Positions 11,165 to 22,077 are shown, numbered from the stretch's first letter. The stretch: DNA of 64,000 bases from Hymenopus coronatus (GCA_030762935.1 CM060899.1:11137001-11201000); one strand, 5' to 3'. Numbers and translations: made by a program. The notes: generated from the sequence alone by a model not told the origin.

Positions 11165-13040
11165 CCATGGCAATCCTACAGTGGAACCTATGTGGCACTC
11201 GATCACGACGAGCAGAACTTGAACTGTAACTCATCGTGCATCAACCTCTTGTCGTCTGCCTACAAGAGACAAAGCTTCGTCCACAAGACAATATTACAAT
11301 ATTACCTTCAGGCTCTACTCTTCTGTACGGTTTGATTTATCCAGCATACGGAGGCACTATGATGCTCATCAGAGATGACATTTATGCTGATTCCGTCTCC
11401 TTACAGTTAGACCTCCAGTCAGTCAATGTAAGGACTATACTGCCACCTGCCCGATTTACCATTGGTAGTATCTATCTGCCTCTCTCTAATGACCTCTCGC
11501 GCACCGAGTTAGAAGACCTCGTTTCCCAGTTACCAACACCATGTCTGTTGGTGGGGGACATGAATGCCCACCAACCCCTTTGGGGCTGACCTCGGGCTTG
11601 TGCGACAGATGATGTAAACGCAGATTTCTTTGACGCTTTTCACCTCTGTGTCTCTTGAATACCAGAGAGCCTCATTCCTTTCTGATGCCTTCAATGGTTT
11701 TTCACATCTGGATACAGCGGTTTGTTCTCCACTTGGCAGTTTCCTAACAATGGCATGTTATCTCTGAATTGCATTCTGGCGATCACTTTCCAATTCTTAT
11801 TAGACTCTTAGCCCAAGATGTATGTTCCGCACGTTTGCCTAGATGGCGCTTCGACAGAGCCAACTGGAATCTTTATTCCAGCCTGCCCTTTTTTAATTAC
11901 AGAGAGCACGACTCTATGACCTTTTTAGTAGAACCCCACACACAGACCATTCTTTCTGCTTCCGAGCTTTCCATTCCGTGGTCAACTGGACAATCCCGTC
12001 GCTTTCCTGTCCCCTGGTGGACAGATGAACTGTCGGAGTGCTATTCGTGCTCGCAGACGAGCTCTCGGGGTGTTCCAACGTCGCCCAACACTGGATAATC
12101 TAATAGAAAATAAAAAGTTGCCTGCCAAAGCTAGAAAAAGTATTAATTATAGCAACCAAAAAACATCCTCGAGTTAAGTTGTAGCATCTTTTAACCGACA
12201 TACACTCTCCTCCGTCGTATGGGATAAGTTGCAGCGTGTGGCCGGAAAATCGCCCCAAAGACAGCGGGCGGCGCTGTGGTTGATGCTTTTGACGTGGCTA
12301 ACACTCTTGGTAGTGCTTTCGCTCAAGTGTCAAGGCTCAAGTGGAATCCCAAGTATTCCCCTTTCTTGCTGGTAACTTTGAAGACTAAAATCGCCTTTTC
12401 ACCGTGCCGGAGTTCTACCATGCACTTTAATCCTCTTGAAACGCAGCACCCGGTTGAGATGTCATAAACGTCTTAATTTGCAACACCTCTCTCCTGAGGC
12501 TAAGGCATTCCTAATCCAGGTCTATAGTCGTGTCTGGGTTGACGCCAGTTTTCCAGAGCACTGGCGGGAGGCCTCCGTCATTCTAGTTTTGAAACATTCC
12601 TTCCAGCTACCGTCCTATTTCCTTCACTAGTTGCGTCTGTAAGGTGATGGAACGTATGCCTTGAACCTCACAATTTTCTCACCAACACCGAGTGCCGCTT
12701 TCACTCGCGTCGTTCAGGAGCTGATCATCTGGTATCGTTGTCGACACTTATCATGGACAGATTTCTTAAGAACTGTCATTCTATTTGAATATTCTTTGAC
12801 CTGGAGAAGGCTTATGACATATGTTGGCGAGCAGGGATCTTACGTTCTTTCCTCAGCTGGTAGCTTCGTTCACACCTATTGTTGTTTATTGATGAGTTTA
12901 TGAGGGACTGCGTTTTCAGAGTGAGGGTCGGCTCGGTTTCTTCTAGCCTTTTTATTCAAGAGAACGGTGTGCCACAGCGGTCGGTTCTGAGCGTGACGCA
13001 GTTTGCTATAGCGATTGCCTCTATATCTCAATGTGTCCTC
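11165..13040 (+). pseudogene. Family-B ORF2 remnant of copy B3 (endonuclease to RT palm)
   Basis: Apurinic-type endonuclease pieces: CLQETKLRPQD in 11256-11290, GGTMMLIRDD near 11350, SIYLPLSNDLS near 11468, and LLVGDMNAHQPLWG ending at 11586, which holds the catalytic-site Asp/Asn/His. Then the SGDHFPILIRLL motif at 11775 and PVPWWTDE at 12005. The RT part is poorer: HLSPEAKAFLIQVYSRVW near 12480, WREASVI near 12560, SYGFRxR lost, FDLEKAY codons at 12795, and ENGVPQRSVLSVTQFAIAI at 12958-13020, where Gly of the PQGS motif is replaced by Arg. Many frame changes and stops. Confidence 0.78.
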
Positions 13041-13459
13041 AGAGGTGATGATGATGATAATGATACTTTGGGCTTAAGGGCGTTCAACTACTAGGTTATC
13101 AGCGCCATTAGAAAACTAAATGGAGCATGAAGAGAAGACCAAAATTGTGTTAAAATTAGTACAGGATAAAATGCGAGCTAAAACTAGTCATAAAAGTACT
13201 CAAAGCACTCACTATATATTGCTAAAACATAAAATCTCATAAAACCATGTAAGAAATGGATCGTTAAAGAAAATAAAAGCTGTAAGACTAAACGCCTAGT
13301 ACAATTAGAAATAAAAGGATCTAGATCCTGAGTGTAAAGCTAAGTGTGGATAAACATTTAAAAACCTTGTCAATCACACTGAGGGCATTGCCAAGCACCT
13401 CCGGTATGGAGGTCCGCAGCAGGAGAGTCGTGCGAACAGCTACTAGAGCAGCACACTCT

Positions 13460-14145
13460 ACAGTACATACACTACCGTCAGTGCTGCTCCACAGAGCGGA
13501 CAGACAGCTTCAAGATCTCTATTAAAAAGGTGACTATGGGTAAAACAACAGTGGCCGAAACGAAACCCAGCCAAGTGCACCTTCTCCCGACGAGAAGGAC
13601 GTAAGGAGGTTTCCCAGGTGATAGGGAGGTCTTTCACTGTCCTAAGCTTGTTATCGCGGAGAGCCGACCACTCACATGCCATCCCGAAAATACTGTTCTC
13701 CGCATGACCACCCTAAAATCTTCCGCTGTTGCACTAGGAACAGTAACACTGGACTCTGTTACTGCTGATTTCGCTGCTAAGTCCACCAGTTCATACCCGG
13801 GCATGGCAACGTGTCCCCCAGGAATCCATGCACACCCCACCTGAACACCGAAATAGCAAAAAATGTGGAGGGCGTGCTGGATTCGTTGCACTAAAGGTAA
13901 TTGTACAGCTCACGAAGGCTCTGAAGCGCACTAAGGGAATCACTCAGAACAAGGCCGGCACTCAATCGTCGACGGCGAATATACAGAATGATTCAGTAAA
14001 TAGTATATGCCTTTGTAGTATAAATAGATGTGCAATAGGCAAACCGAAAGTATAAGAATCGGTGCCAGAAATGAAGGCACACCCAGCACCGTTGGGACAC
14101 TTGCTGCCATCGGTATATATATTTGTGTGTGTGTATATGTATATA

Positions 14146-14187
<42 letters not shown>

Positions 14188-14260
14188 TACGACCATTCCA
14201 CTTTGTTAACAATTCTAAAAAAAAAACAAATACGGATACTAGAAACAGGGTTATCATATT
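13460..14260 (-). pseudogene. Family-B RNase H domain of copy B4
   Basis: On the minus strand: IYTDGSKCPNGAGCAF near 14060-14110 (first motif), AELYAIYKAxY near 14000, GWIPGGHVAMPGYELVDLAAKSAV at 13745-13830 (last motif; GH of the usual PGHVGLPGNE is altered and Asn is replaced), then the helical HNKLRTVKDLPITWETSLRPSRREKVHL stretch at 13540-13650 and FGHCCFTHSHLFNRD, CPLCGAALTVVYVL, the Cys motif. Several frame breaks, plus a dinucleotide expansion just upstream of the first motif at 14111-14184. Confidence 0.75.
14111..14184. repeat. (TG)n-(TA)n-(AC)n alternating purine-pyrimidine tract
   Basis: A near-palindromic microsatellite: ATATAT then TGTGTGTGTG, a TATATGTATATATACATATA centre, then ACACAC repeated about 13 times. 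It sits exactly in the RNase H segment that in other copies reads GxRIYIYTDG, whose codons (GTA TAT ATA, TTT GTA TTT) are already TA/TG-rich. Such alternating sequences can adopt Z-DNA or a cruciform. Confidence 0.92.
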
Positions 14261-14631
14261 TCCTTAGGCTGTCATCCCGAGATCAACGTGGGATGTGTCA
14301 CGCAACCAAGATGGTTACACCCTCTCCCGCTTGGAAAACATACGAGACAACACAAGATGGTGTGTCCGAAGTAGCTCGCGAAAACGAAAACCTGCTGGCC
14401 TGGGACCGAGTGACAGGTTTGTATAACGTATGTCCAGCCCGGTGTTGAAAAAAGGGGTATATGTTGGATGTGAAGGCATGCACCGAAGTCCCCAACCATA
14501 ATTACCTAAAGGGATATCTCGGCGATATCGCAGAGGGGGTTGTGCCAACTCAGCGTAAATGTTAGCAGGAGTAGTCGCAAAAGCTCCGACCGCCAGACGG
14601 ATTCCCTGATTGTAGACAGAGTCTAATTTGC

Positions 14632-15306
14632 TCAGCATAGATGGTCGTGCTGAATAGCAAAAATGCATCCATAGTCGAACTTGGATCGGACCATTGAACG
14701 GTAAAGACATAGCAACACTGTCCGATCCGCTCCACAAGATTTGACACTTAGTATCCGTAAAATAGGAGAACGGCCACATCGGCCTTTCAGCTGTGCAATA
14801 TGCGGTAACCAGTAAAGCTTGCGATCAAATACCAACTCAAGGAATCGCGCCTCATCTGCATATGGAAGTAAATCTGCTCCGAGGCGAAGGGAAGGCGGAA
14901 ATCGCTCCCTATGTCGCCAGAAATTAATGCAGGTTGACTTCTCAGCTGGCAAACGAAAGCTGGGCTCCGAGCTCCATGCAGAGAGATTGTCCAAACACTG
15001 CTGGAGACGGCGTTCCAAAAACGGCGTACGCTGAGAAGTACAAAAGATGGCAAAATCGTCTACAAATAAGCAGAAAGAGACAGCTGGGGGAACACAGTGC
15101 GATATAGAATTGATCGCTATAGCAAACAGCGTCACGCTTAGGACCGACCCCTGTGGATTTCCGTTCTCTTGAATAAAAGCATGCGAAAAAACCGAGCCGG
15201 CCCTCACTCGGAAAACCCGGTACCTCATGAACTCCTCAATGAACGACGGTAAGCGCAAACGTATATTCCAATGGAGGAGAGAACGTAAGAAACTCCTCGC
15301 CAACAC
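14632..15306 (-). pseudogene. Family-B RT core, open fragment of copy B4
   Basis: A 224-codon open stretch on the minus strand with FLRSLLHWNIRLRLPSFIEEF, ENGNPQGSVLSVTLFAIAINS (Val of GVPQG replaced by Asn), LFVDDFAIFCTSQRTPFLERR (catalytic xVDD intact), RFPPSLRLGADLLPYADE and FLELVFDRKLYWLPHIAQLKGRC. It ends in SKFDYGCIFAIQ. It belongs to the same polypeptide as the + copy ORF2 residues ~590-820. It lost its upstream frame through a break near 15310 where the FDLEKAYD codons are displaced. Confidence 0.8.
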
Positions 15307-15309
15307 GTG

Positions 15310-16137
15310 TCATAAGCTTTCTCACGCTCAAAGAATATTCCGATTGTTTGACAGTTCTTGAGAAATATTATATGCGTCGAGAGCTAAACAAGGTGGTCAA
15401 CCGCTGAATGACGTCTGCGTAAACCGCTCTGGGTGTTAGTAAATTGTGGATTGTATGCACCACACCAACCGTCCGTTGATCATGCGTTCCATCACCTTGC
15501 AAACGCAACTGGTGAGTGAAATAGGACGATATCTGGAAGGAAGTTGTGGGTCCTTGCCAGGTTTAAGAATAGGTATGTCAGTGACCTCCCGCCACTTGTC
15601 TGGAAAAGAGGCGTCAACCCAGATAAGATATTAGACCTCGAGTAGGAAAGGCCATCAGGAGAGAGATGTTGGAACATTTGGATGTGGATGCCATCTGGTC
15701 CCGGTGCAGAGTGTCGCGAAGATCAGAGTGCAATGTTTAGCTCTGCCGTGGTGAGAAGGCTATTATAATCTTCAAGGTTTCCAGACCGAAAAGAGATATC
15801 TTGATGTTCCACGTGAGCCTTAACTGTAAGGAACTTGGGGGAATAATTGTCTTAGCTAGACACCTAAGCGAAAGCATTACCTACGCCACGTCAAATGTAT
15901 TAAATAAATCTCCGGCTGGTGTTGGGAGACCAGGATGGACATGGGTCGAATTTCCGGCCACGTCCCTAAACTTATCCCATGCAACTGAGGAAGGTGTATT
16001 GCGATTAAATAAAACTACAAAGTTGCTCCACGATTGTATTTTGTTATCCATATTAACTTGCCTAGATTTGGCACGCATCTTAATATACTGTATTAGGCTC
16101 TCCAGAGTAGGGTGACGCTAGAAAAACCTATGATCCG
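15310..16137 (-). pseudogene. Family-B ORF2 linker and RT fingers of copy B4
   Basis: On the minus strand: CGVxR and QCGFRRR-like codons near 15410, MERMINGRLVWCI near 15450-15480, LPDRYRPISLTS-like and IPILKPGKDPQLPS near 15520-15570, LSPDGLSYS near 15660, and NFVVLFNRNTPSSVAWDKFRDVAGNSTHVHPGLPTPAGDLFNTFDVA at 15881-16040, which corresponds to the linker of the + copy around 23090-23240. The open segments alternate among frames. It stops near the RAxRVFQRxPTL codons at 16137, where B5 begins. Confidence 0.75.
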
Positions 16138-17351
16138 TACTTGTTTTTTAGAATTTTTATAGTGCTACAGGGACCGAATTTGTATCCACCGATGTAAGAA
16201 AGTGCACTGATGGTGTAGGGTGTGCCTTTGTTGCTGCAACCGACATCCTGCCTTCTGTTTGCCCAATAACATCTCCGTTTATACTACAGAGCTCTATGCC
16301 GTGCTATTCTGTATGTACGCCGTCGAACCTTAGGTGACTGAATTATTATGAGTGATTCACTCAGTGCCCTTCAGAGCGTTAGTGAGCTGTACAGCGCATC
16401 AAGGATACACTTCATGTTTTACTCGCTACCGGAGTAAATGTGGAGTTTGTCTGGATTCCTGGTGTCGTTGGCTTGCCTGGGAATGAGCAGGTGGATTTGG
16501 CAGCAAAGATGGCAACCACGGCACGCAGAAATACATCTCTCTTTATATCCTCTCCAGACTTCAGGCTCTTTTTGAGGACAGTGGTTCTTTCGTCCTGTGA
16601 TAGAGATTGGAAAGCTCTGCGCCATAACAAGGTTCACGTGGTGAAGGGCGTCCCTGTCAGCTGGGTTACCTCGTCTCGCCTAACTCGGGAGGATGTGGTA
16701 TTGGCGCGCTTACGCATCAGTCACTGGTTTTTCAGCCACGGCTACCTGTTTAGGAGGGGTCCCGCTCCTATCTGTCCAGAATGTTTACAAGAATTGACGG
16801 TCCGCCATGTCCTAGTACAGTGTACTCGTCTAGCACATTTACGAGGCACTATGCAACTATAAGCGTGTAACAATCAAATTCTGGCGGATGATACCGGAGC
16901 AGTGGATCGGCTTTTTAAATTTTTATCATCTCTACCTTTTAGATTTGTTATACAGTTTTTAGTTTTATTTTATTTTTTGTGGTATGCTATTGGTGTGGTA
17001 ACCGCAATTCTTTTAACCTTTACGATTTTAGCTACATGTGCCTATTGTGTTAGGCATTTGGTTTTAGTTACACCTTTTAGGTCCCTAATGTTTTATGACT
17101 TAGTTTTAGTCGCACCTTTTAGCTGCAATGTTTTAATTGTTTTAAGCTGCCTTTGGTGTTCTATTATGAGAAGTTGTATTAGTTTTTAATGTTAATTGGC
17201 GTTTTAGTCATTTCTTAAGATTTATTCCTTGCTTATTTATAACATTTGACCTAATCTCTTGGTTTTAGTATCGACGTTTTCTGGTGGGCGCTGATGAGCC
17301 AGCCGTTGAGCACCCTAAAACCTACTCATCATCATTATCATCATCATCATC
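16138..17351 (+). mobile_element. Family-B LINE copy B5: 3' fragment with RNase H, 3'UTR and (ATC)n tail
   Basis: The only + strand family-B 3' terminus in the window. It starts in the RNase H N-terminal region (TTTTTTAGAATTTTTATAG, equivalent to ~24925 in the + copy), covers RNase H to a stop at 16860-16862, then ~420 bp of T-rich 3'UTR, the terminal stem-loop GGGCGCT...AGCACCC at 17285-17314 and a tail CTACTCATCATCATTATCATCATC ending at 17351. Minus-strand LINE sequence flanks both sides (B4 before, endonuclease part after) and the flanking positions correspond to adjacent ORF2 codons, so B5 looks like a 5'-truncated insertion into B4. Confidence 0.8.
16170..16862 (+). pseudogene. Family-B RNase H and Cys motif of copy B5
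   Basis: FVSTDVRKCTDGVGCAFVAATD at ~16172-16240 is the first RNase H motif with degraded TDGS, then SDSLSALQSVSELYS near 16352-16390. From 16440 a 140-codon open frame gives VEFVWIPGVVGLPGNEQVDLAAKMA (His of GHVG replaced by Val), the helical HNKVHVVKGVPVSWVTSSRL segment, LARLRISHWFFSHGYLFRRG and the cysteine motif CPECLQELTVRHVLVQC. It ends in TMQL and TAA. The loss of the RNase H His and frame breaks before 16440 argue against function. Confidence 0.78.
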
Positions 17352-17948
17352 GCACAGAGTGACTTTGGGAAGCCCTGAGAGCACCGCTGCGGACACAAAT
17401 GGGATTCCGGTATTCATCCGACCACCAAGGTACCGGAAATCGACGGGTGTGGTAAGTCGAACGCGGAATGGATTGTTCAGCAGCAGAAAGAATTATCTCT
17501 GTGAGATGTTCGACTGTATGGTATACAGAGTCGTACTCATCGTAGTTAAATTGTGCCAACGGAAATACACTTCTGAGTTGGTTTAATCTAAGCGCTATTT
17601 AGATAAAGAGGTGGAAAATACATCTTGTGTCAAAAGACAAATAAGGTAAGGAAAGTGGTCACTAGAGTGCAAATTTGAAATGATATTTCAAGATAATAAT
17701 ACCGCTGTGCTGGACAAATTGCTGTATGAATGTGTGAAAAACGAGAAAGACATTAGAAAGAAAGGTTGGCTCTTCGGTATTCAGGAGCACTAGTTTCCTA
17801 TAGTCGAAAAAGTCTGCAATCAGCTGGCCTCTCGCACATCCCCAAATGGGTGGTGGGCATTCACATCACCTACCAATACAAAAGGCGTTGGTAAGTGAGA
17901 AACTAGGTCTTCTATGCCAGTGAGCAAGAGGTCAGCAGAAGTAGAGAG
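17352..17948 (-). mobile_element. Family-B ORF2 endonuclease fragment (probable continuation of B4)
   Basis: Minus-strand ORF2 from the PVPWWSDE motif (17410-17435) through AQFNYDEYDSVYHTVEHLTEIILSAAEQSIPRS (17465-17560) and back into the endonuclease, where NTKSVFPLVGDVNAHHPFG-like codons can be traced around 17845-17880 in broken frames. It ends at 17948 where the tail of copy B6 begins. Its first bases correspond to the ORF2 position at which B4 stops at 16137, which supports one element split by B5. Confidence 0.7.
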
Positions 17949-20141
17949 AGATAATGATGTTTAAGAGCGCACAACTACCGAGGTCATTAGCGCCCTTATG
18001 ATAACATTCTGGCGATAACCAGTATTAAAACACAATTGAAAAATAAAACACAGCTAAAAATAAAACCGAAGTAGAATAACAGCCAGCCTTGAAACTACAG
18101 CTGGCAATAAATCTATGACTAAAACTGTAACATTAAAACTGAAAGATTGAAAACCAACTATTTGAAAGATAAAAAACCACTTCGTGTTCACAGCTGACAG
18201 CTACCACAGACTAAAACCTCGAAGTAAAAGAAAGTGTGTATAAATGTACAAACCTGGTCCACTGCTCTTGAATCATCAGCCAGGATCTCGGCAAGAGAGT
18301 CCGGCATGCCCATATATGATCTAATGTAAACCATGGACCACACTCTAGCAATACATGTCAAACTGACTTTGCCTCCCCACAAAGGCCAATACAGTGGCCA
18401 ATCCGTTGTCGATCTAATACTACCTTCTCCCGGCGGGATAAACGAGAGGTGGTTACCTAGTTGATAGGGAGGTCCTTTACTTCCCTAAGCTTGTTGTTAC
18501 TGCAAAGAGCCGACCACTCTGAATACCGCCCGAAAAAACCGCTCTGCGTACAACCACCCTAAATTCCTCCGCTCTGTGACTGCCAAATCATTCCCCGGCA
18601 AGCCAACGTGTCCAGGAATTCATTCGCACTTCACATTAGCACCAGAAGCGTGCAAACTGTGGAGAACGTCCTGAATGCGCTGCTCTAAAGAATGGTAATT
18701 GTACAGCTTACAAATGTTCTGAAGGGCACTGAGGTAATCCCTAAGAATAAGGAAGTCACGTAATTTTTGAAGGTGAATATACATAACGGCTCGGTAAATA
18801 GCATACAGCTCGGCAGATATGCTATTAGGCAAATCTTAAGTAGATGTTTCGGTCCCAAAGACAAAATCACATGTAACACCATTGGGTCATTTACTGCCAT
18901 CGGTATATATACGAATACGGCCACTGTATTTGGAAAACATTCTAAACAACAACTACGGATACTATAAACAGGCGTAGCAGATTTCCTGTAAATCATCCCG
19001 AGATCGATATGGGAGGTGTCACGTAACCAAGGAGGGTACATACGCTCCCCTTTGGAAAACAGCCTAAGCGTGTCAATATTGTGCTGCCGAACAAGCTCAC
19101 GGAAACGAAAAATGATGGCCTTGGACTCAGAGACTTATAGCTACATCCTTCGTACACCTCGGGAGAGAAAAACGCGTGAAAAGTTGGATGCCTAGTAATG
19201 CACTTAAGCTCACATCCAATCAGGTTTAGGAGCTAATTTTGAATATGATTTAAAAAAGATTATTGCTTTATCTACTTTAAGACAATTAGGTTTAATAATA
19301 AGAATTTTATCTATGGAATTTGCTGATTTAGCTTTTTTCATTTATTAACTCATGCTTTATTTAAAGCTTTATTATTTATATGTGCAGGAATGGTTATTCA
19401 TAATGTAAAAAATTAATTAGCTAGCAGGAGATTACGGCGACCAGAGGGGAGCTTCGCCATATTCGGCGTAGGGGCTAACAACTGATCTGGTTGGAAAGGC
19501 TCCAACCGCCACATGGAGGCCCTTATTATGGACTGAGTCTAGCCTTCTGAGTACAGATGGTTATGCTGAAGAAAAAACAATACAGCCATATTCCAACTTC
19601 GATTGCATTAGTGCACGATAAAGACGAAGCAACACTTTGCGATCCGCTCTCCAAGTTTTGCCAGCTAGTAGCCGTAAAATATTGAGAGAACGGTCACATC
19701 GTGCTTTCAGCTGTGCTATATGTGGTGACCAACACAGTTTCCTATCAAAGATGAGCCCAAGAAATCTCATCTCATCTGCAAATGGAAGTAAATCTGGCCC
19801 GAAGCGAAAAGGCGGTAGGTATCGCCACCTACGGCACCAGAAGTTAAAGTAGACTGTTCTTCTCACTGGCGAAACAAAAACTATGTTCCAAGCTCTAATT
19901 AAAGAGAGTGCCCAAACACCGCTGGAGACGGCTTTCCATAAACGGTGTATGCTGAGAGGTACAGAAGATGGAACACATTGCGATATGGAATTAATCGCTA
20001 TAGCATACAGCGTCACGCTGAGTACCGAGCCATGCGGCCCTCCGTTCTCTTGACTAAAATAGAAAAAACTGAGCCGACCCTCATTAGGAAAACGCGGTCC
20101 CACATAAACTCCTGAATGAACAACGGTAGGCGTCCAAGTAT
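17949..20141 (-). mobile_element. Family-B LINE copy B6 (3' end to RT), carrying an ND5 insert
   Basis: Minus strand: short tail ATAATGATG complement at 17951, stem-loop 17964-17997, 3'UTR to ~18200, Cys/RNase H region 18200-18930, RT thumb 18960-19216, interrupted by a mitochondrial fragment at 19217-19415, then RT palm 19416-20141. The palm contains QENGGPHGSVLSVTLYAIAINSISQCVP (Val and Gln of GVPQG altered); the catalytic xVDD box is deleted, since the sequence jumps from SVPLS to SxHRLWKAVSSGVW. It stops at 20141 at the codons for NIRGRLP, where copy B7 starts. Confidence 0.8.
19217..19415 (+). pseudogene. ND5: Nuclear mitochondrial insert (NUMT) of ND5
   Basis: AT-rich insert whose + strand encodes a conserved segment of NADH dehydrogenase subunit 5: SGLGANFEYDLKKIIALSTL, then QLGL, SMEFADLAFF, and in the next frame HLLTHALFKALLF-CAGMVIHN. 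Two AGA codons (19280-19282 and 19301-19303) fall at positions that are serine in insect ND5, as the invertebrate mitochondrial code reads them, and ATA in LLF-x-CAG reads Met. One T is missing from the T-run at 19333-19338, shifting the frame, so it is a decayed nuclear copy. Family-B LINE sequence stands on both sides and joins up if the insert is removed. The serine positions are recalled from the family, not aligned. Confidence 0.9.
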
Positions 20142-20602
20142 GTCCCCCCAGGGGCCTACTACGGTAGGTACGGGTTAGGCGCACCCGGGGTCCCGAGCCA
20201 CCTTGACTCCCTCTGTGGGCAACCTCAGAGTGGTGAGGGAGTCAGAAGGTCAAAATGCTCACCCACGTGTAGGCCGTGCGTGGAGACCCGTGTCGGTGAA
20301 AAGGAATATCCTGGTTGGTTGAGGGTTGCGTACCTGAGCCTGGGCTTCTGTCTTTCAGTAACTGGGGAGGGTGCGCAGCCTAATACACCGCTTTGGTTTC
20401 TGATTTGCCTAAAGGGGAGGCTAGGGACTAACCCACCCCTAGTCAATCGGCCAGGACTAGGTATTACACCGAACTCCAGGGTGAGTGGGACGGCGAGCCC
20501 GCTATATCCCCTGTGTAGCCCTGTCACCCCAGTGGGGTGACCCCTCGTTGGGCTCCGTGGTGGGTGGGGAGCACTGGGGGATGAATTTATACCATTTTTT
20601 CT
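20142..20602 (+). promoter_or_regulatory. Family-B 5' untranslated region, presumed internal promoter
   Basis: GC-rich ~460-bp leader starting CCCCCCAGGGGCCTACTACGG. Related leaders occur on the minus strand at ~9065-9424 and ~38375-38770, all starting at the same terminus, which defines the element's 5' end. Conserved blocks include GCCGTGCGTGGAGAC, CAGTAACTGGGGAGGGTGCG and ACTCCAGGGTGAGTGGGACGG. LINEs of this clade carry an internal promoter in the leader; that role is inferred, no core promoter element was identified. Translated ORFs over this region are chance. Confidence 0.72.
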
Positions 20603-22055
20603 ATGGCACCAAAATTAAAACCCCTTAATAAAGACGTTGGAAAGGAAGTAGTCGAGTCATGTGGTCCTCGCTACTTGGTTATTCATAGGACAGAGGAAGG
20701 TAAGAAGTTCCTTACGGTGAGCCCTTTTTACTATCCAAAACGTTCTCGATGCCATTGCAGGTCCTGTTAAATCCTGCGTTCGAGCTCGCAATGGCACACT
20801 TCTTGTCGAAGCCAACTCCGCCTCGCAAGCTGCAAGGATACTTAAAGCCACCATGTTAGCCAGCTATCCAGTGAAGGTCGAGGTGCACAAGTCGCTGAAC
20901 TCCTCCCGCGGTGTAGTAACAACCCGCGCGTTGGACGGTTTGTCCATAGAGGAGATCCAAGAAAATCTTGCGACTCAGGGTGTCTCAGCTGTTTATCGGG
21001 TACAACGTAAGATCAACGGTGAATTCCTGCCTACTCGTACCCTGTTTCTTACTTTTGATCGGGTTGATCTGCCTCAAAAGATTAGAGCAGGGTATGAAGC
21101 CATCGAAGTTAGGCCTTATATACCCAATCCGCTGAGGTGCTTTAAATGCCAACGTTTTGGTCACACTAGTGAGTTGTGTACCGGCAAGTCCACCTGCGTC
21201 CACTGCGGTGACATCTCCCATGATGGGGCTTGTGCTTCAGCTCCATCGTGTGTGAACTGTAACGGGGAACACCCATCTAGTTCCCGAGACTGCCCCCGTT
21301 TTGCAGAGGAACGAGCGATCCAGGAGATACGGGTGAAAGAGAAGGTGTCCTTCTTGGAAGCCCGGAAGCTCCTGCGACTCCGCCAACCCTCTGCCCCGAG
21401 GTCCGGTACCTATAGCTCAGTTGCAGCTAAACCGGTACCGCGTCGGGAAATCGCAACACAGACCGGCGATATGAACGGGGCTACAATTGCGGAAAAGGTC
21501 ATTTTAGCCCAAGCGCTGCCAAAGCCTTCGGCACCTACACCCAAGTTGGTATCAACATCTGCCAAATCCGCCAGCTTACAGAATAGTCCAGCACACTTGT
21601 CACCGAAAGCCTCGACCTCGGGAACTAAAGCTGGTAAATTCACGACGTCTTCTGCCCCGGAAAAACAGTTTAAGACCAAGTATGTACGACAAGACTTCTT
21701 GAAAGAGAATGTGCAATCTATTACCAAGTCATCTAAGGGTAAGAAAAGTACACGCAACTCCACACGTGCATCTTCCTCTGAAGGGTCATCTGGGGAGGAG
21801 GGCGTGAATCGGCGACGGCCGTCTTCGCCGATCAGCACATCCAATCGGTTCGAACTACTTGGACCGAAATTTGCTCTTGAAAAAGGGGCCTCCCTTGTGG
21901 AGGAGATGGACCAGGAGGATTCTGCCGCCACTGCCAGAGGGACAGTGCGGAAACGGCAGGATCGTGCTCCTGAAAATAGTACTAGCCCAACGCCTAAGAA
22001 GAACAAATTGAACCGACCAGCTAATCCCAATCTGCAGAAGCGTCTTTCGATTTGA
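20603..22055 (+). pseudogene. Family-B ORF1, gag-like RNA-binding protein
   Basis: Starts at ATG 20603-20605 (MAPKLKPLNKDVGKEV, then CGPRYLVIHRTEEGKKFLTV). A single extra base in the T-run near 20730 shifts the frame; after it the protein is open from before 20853 to the TGA at 22053-22055, about 480 codons in all. Middle part: KVEVHKSLNSSRGVV, DGLSIEEIQENL, QRKINGEFLPTRTLFLTFDRV. Three zinc knuckles at 21138-21290: CFKCQRFGHTSELC (CX2CX4HX4C), CVHCGDISHDGAC and CVNCNGEHPSSSRDC. The C-terminal third is Ser/Lys-rich and probably disordered (SSEGSSGEEGVNRRRPSSP). The family protein coats element RNA in cytoplasmic particles. Copies B3, B8 and B9 carry homologues. Confidence 0.85.
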
Positions 22056-22077
22056 AACTTATCCCATAATATACTCA

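Larger units (their letters stand above)
9716..13043 (+). mobile_element. Family-B LINE copy B3 (5' end, ORF1, ORF2 to RT)
   Basis: Begins with the family 5' terminus CCCCCAGGGGCCTACTA at 9719, but the rest of the 5'UTR is deleted: the sequence passes directly to GGGGGATGAATTT just before the ORF1 start. ORF1 remnants occupy 9760-11125 and ORF2 remnants 11165-13040, in many frames. The copy stops in the RT domain just after the GVPQxSVLS motif, where the (ATC)n tail of the oppositely oriented copy B4 begins. The remainder of RT, RNase H and 3'UTR are not contiguous. Confidence 0.82.
13044..16137 (-). mobile_element. Family-B LINE copy B4, main part (3' end to ORF2 linker)
   Basis: Inserted in the RT region of B3. 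On the minus strand: tail (ATC)n at 13046-13062, terminal stem-loop 13079-13112, 3'UTR to ~13460, RNase H and Cys motif ~13460-14240, RT thumb and palm 14260-15310 and the endonuclease-RT linker 15310-16137. Its ORF2 probably continues at 17352-17948 after an insertion of copy B5. Frameshifted but with long open pieces, such as 14632-15306 carrying the RT core. Confidence 0.82.

Noticed and set aside
13940..14448. Proteins rich in CVCVCV or THTHTH
   Set aside because: Artefacts of the TG/AC microsatellite inside the LINE RNase H region.
20225..20540. ORFs over the family-B 5'UTR (also at 9138-9522 and 38370-38738)
   Set aside because: The same leader gives unrelated ORFs in several frames and strands in different copies, none conserved.
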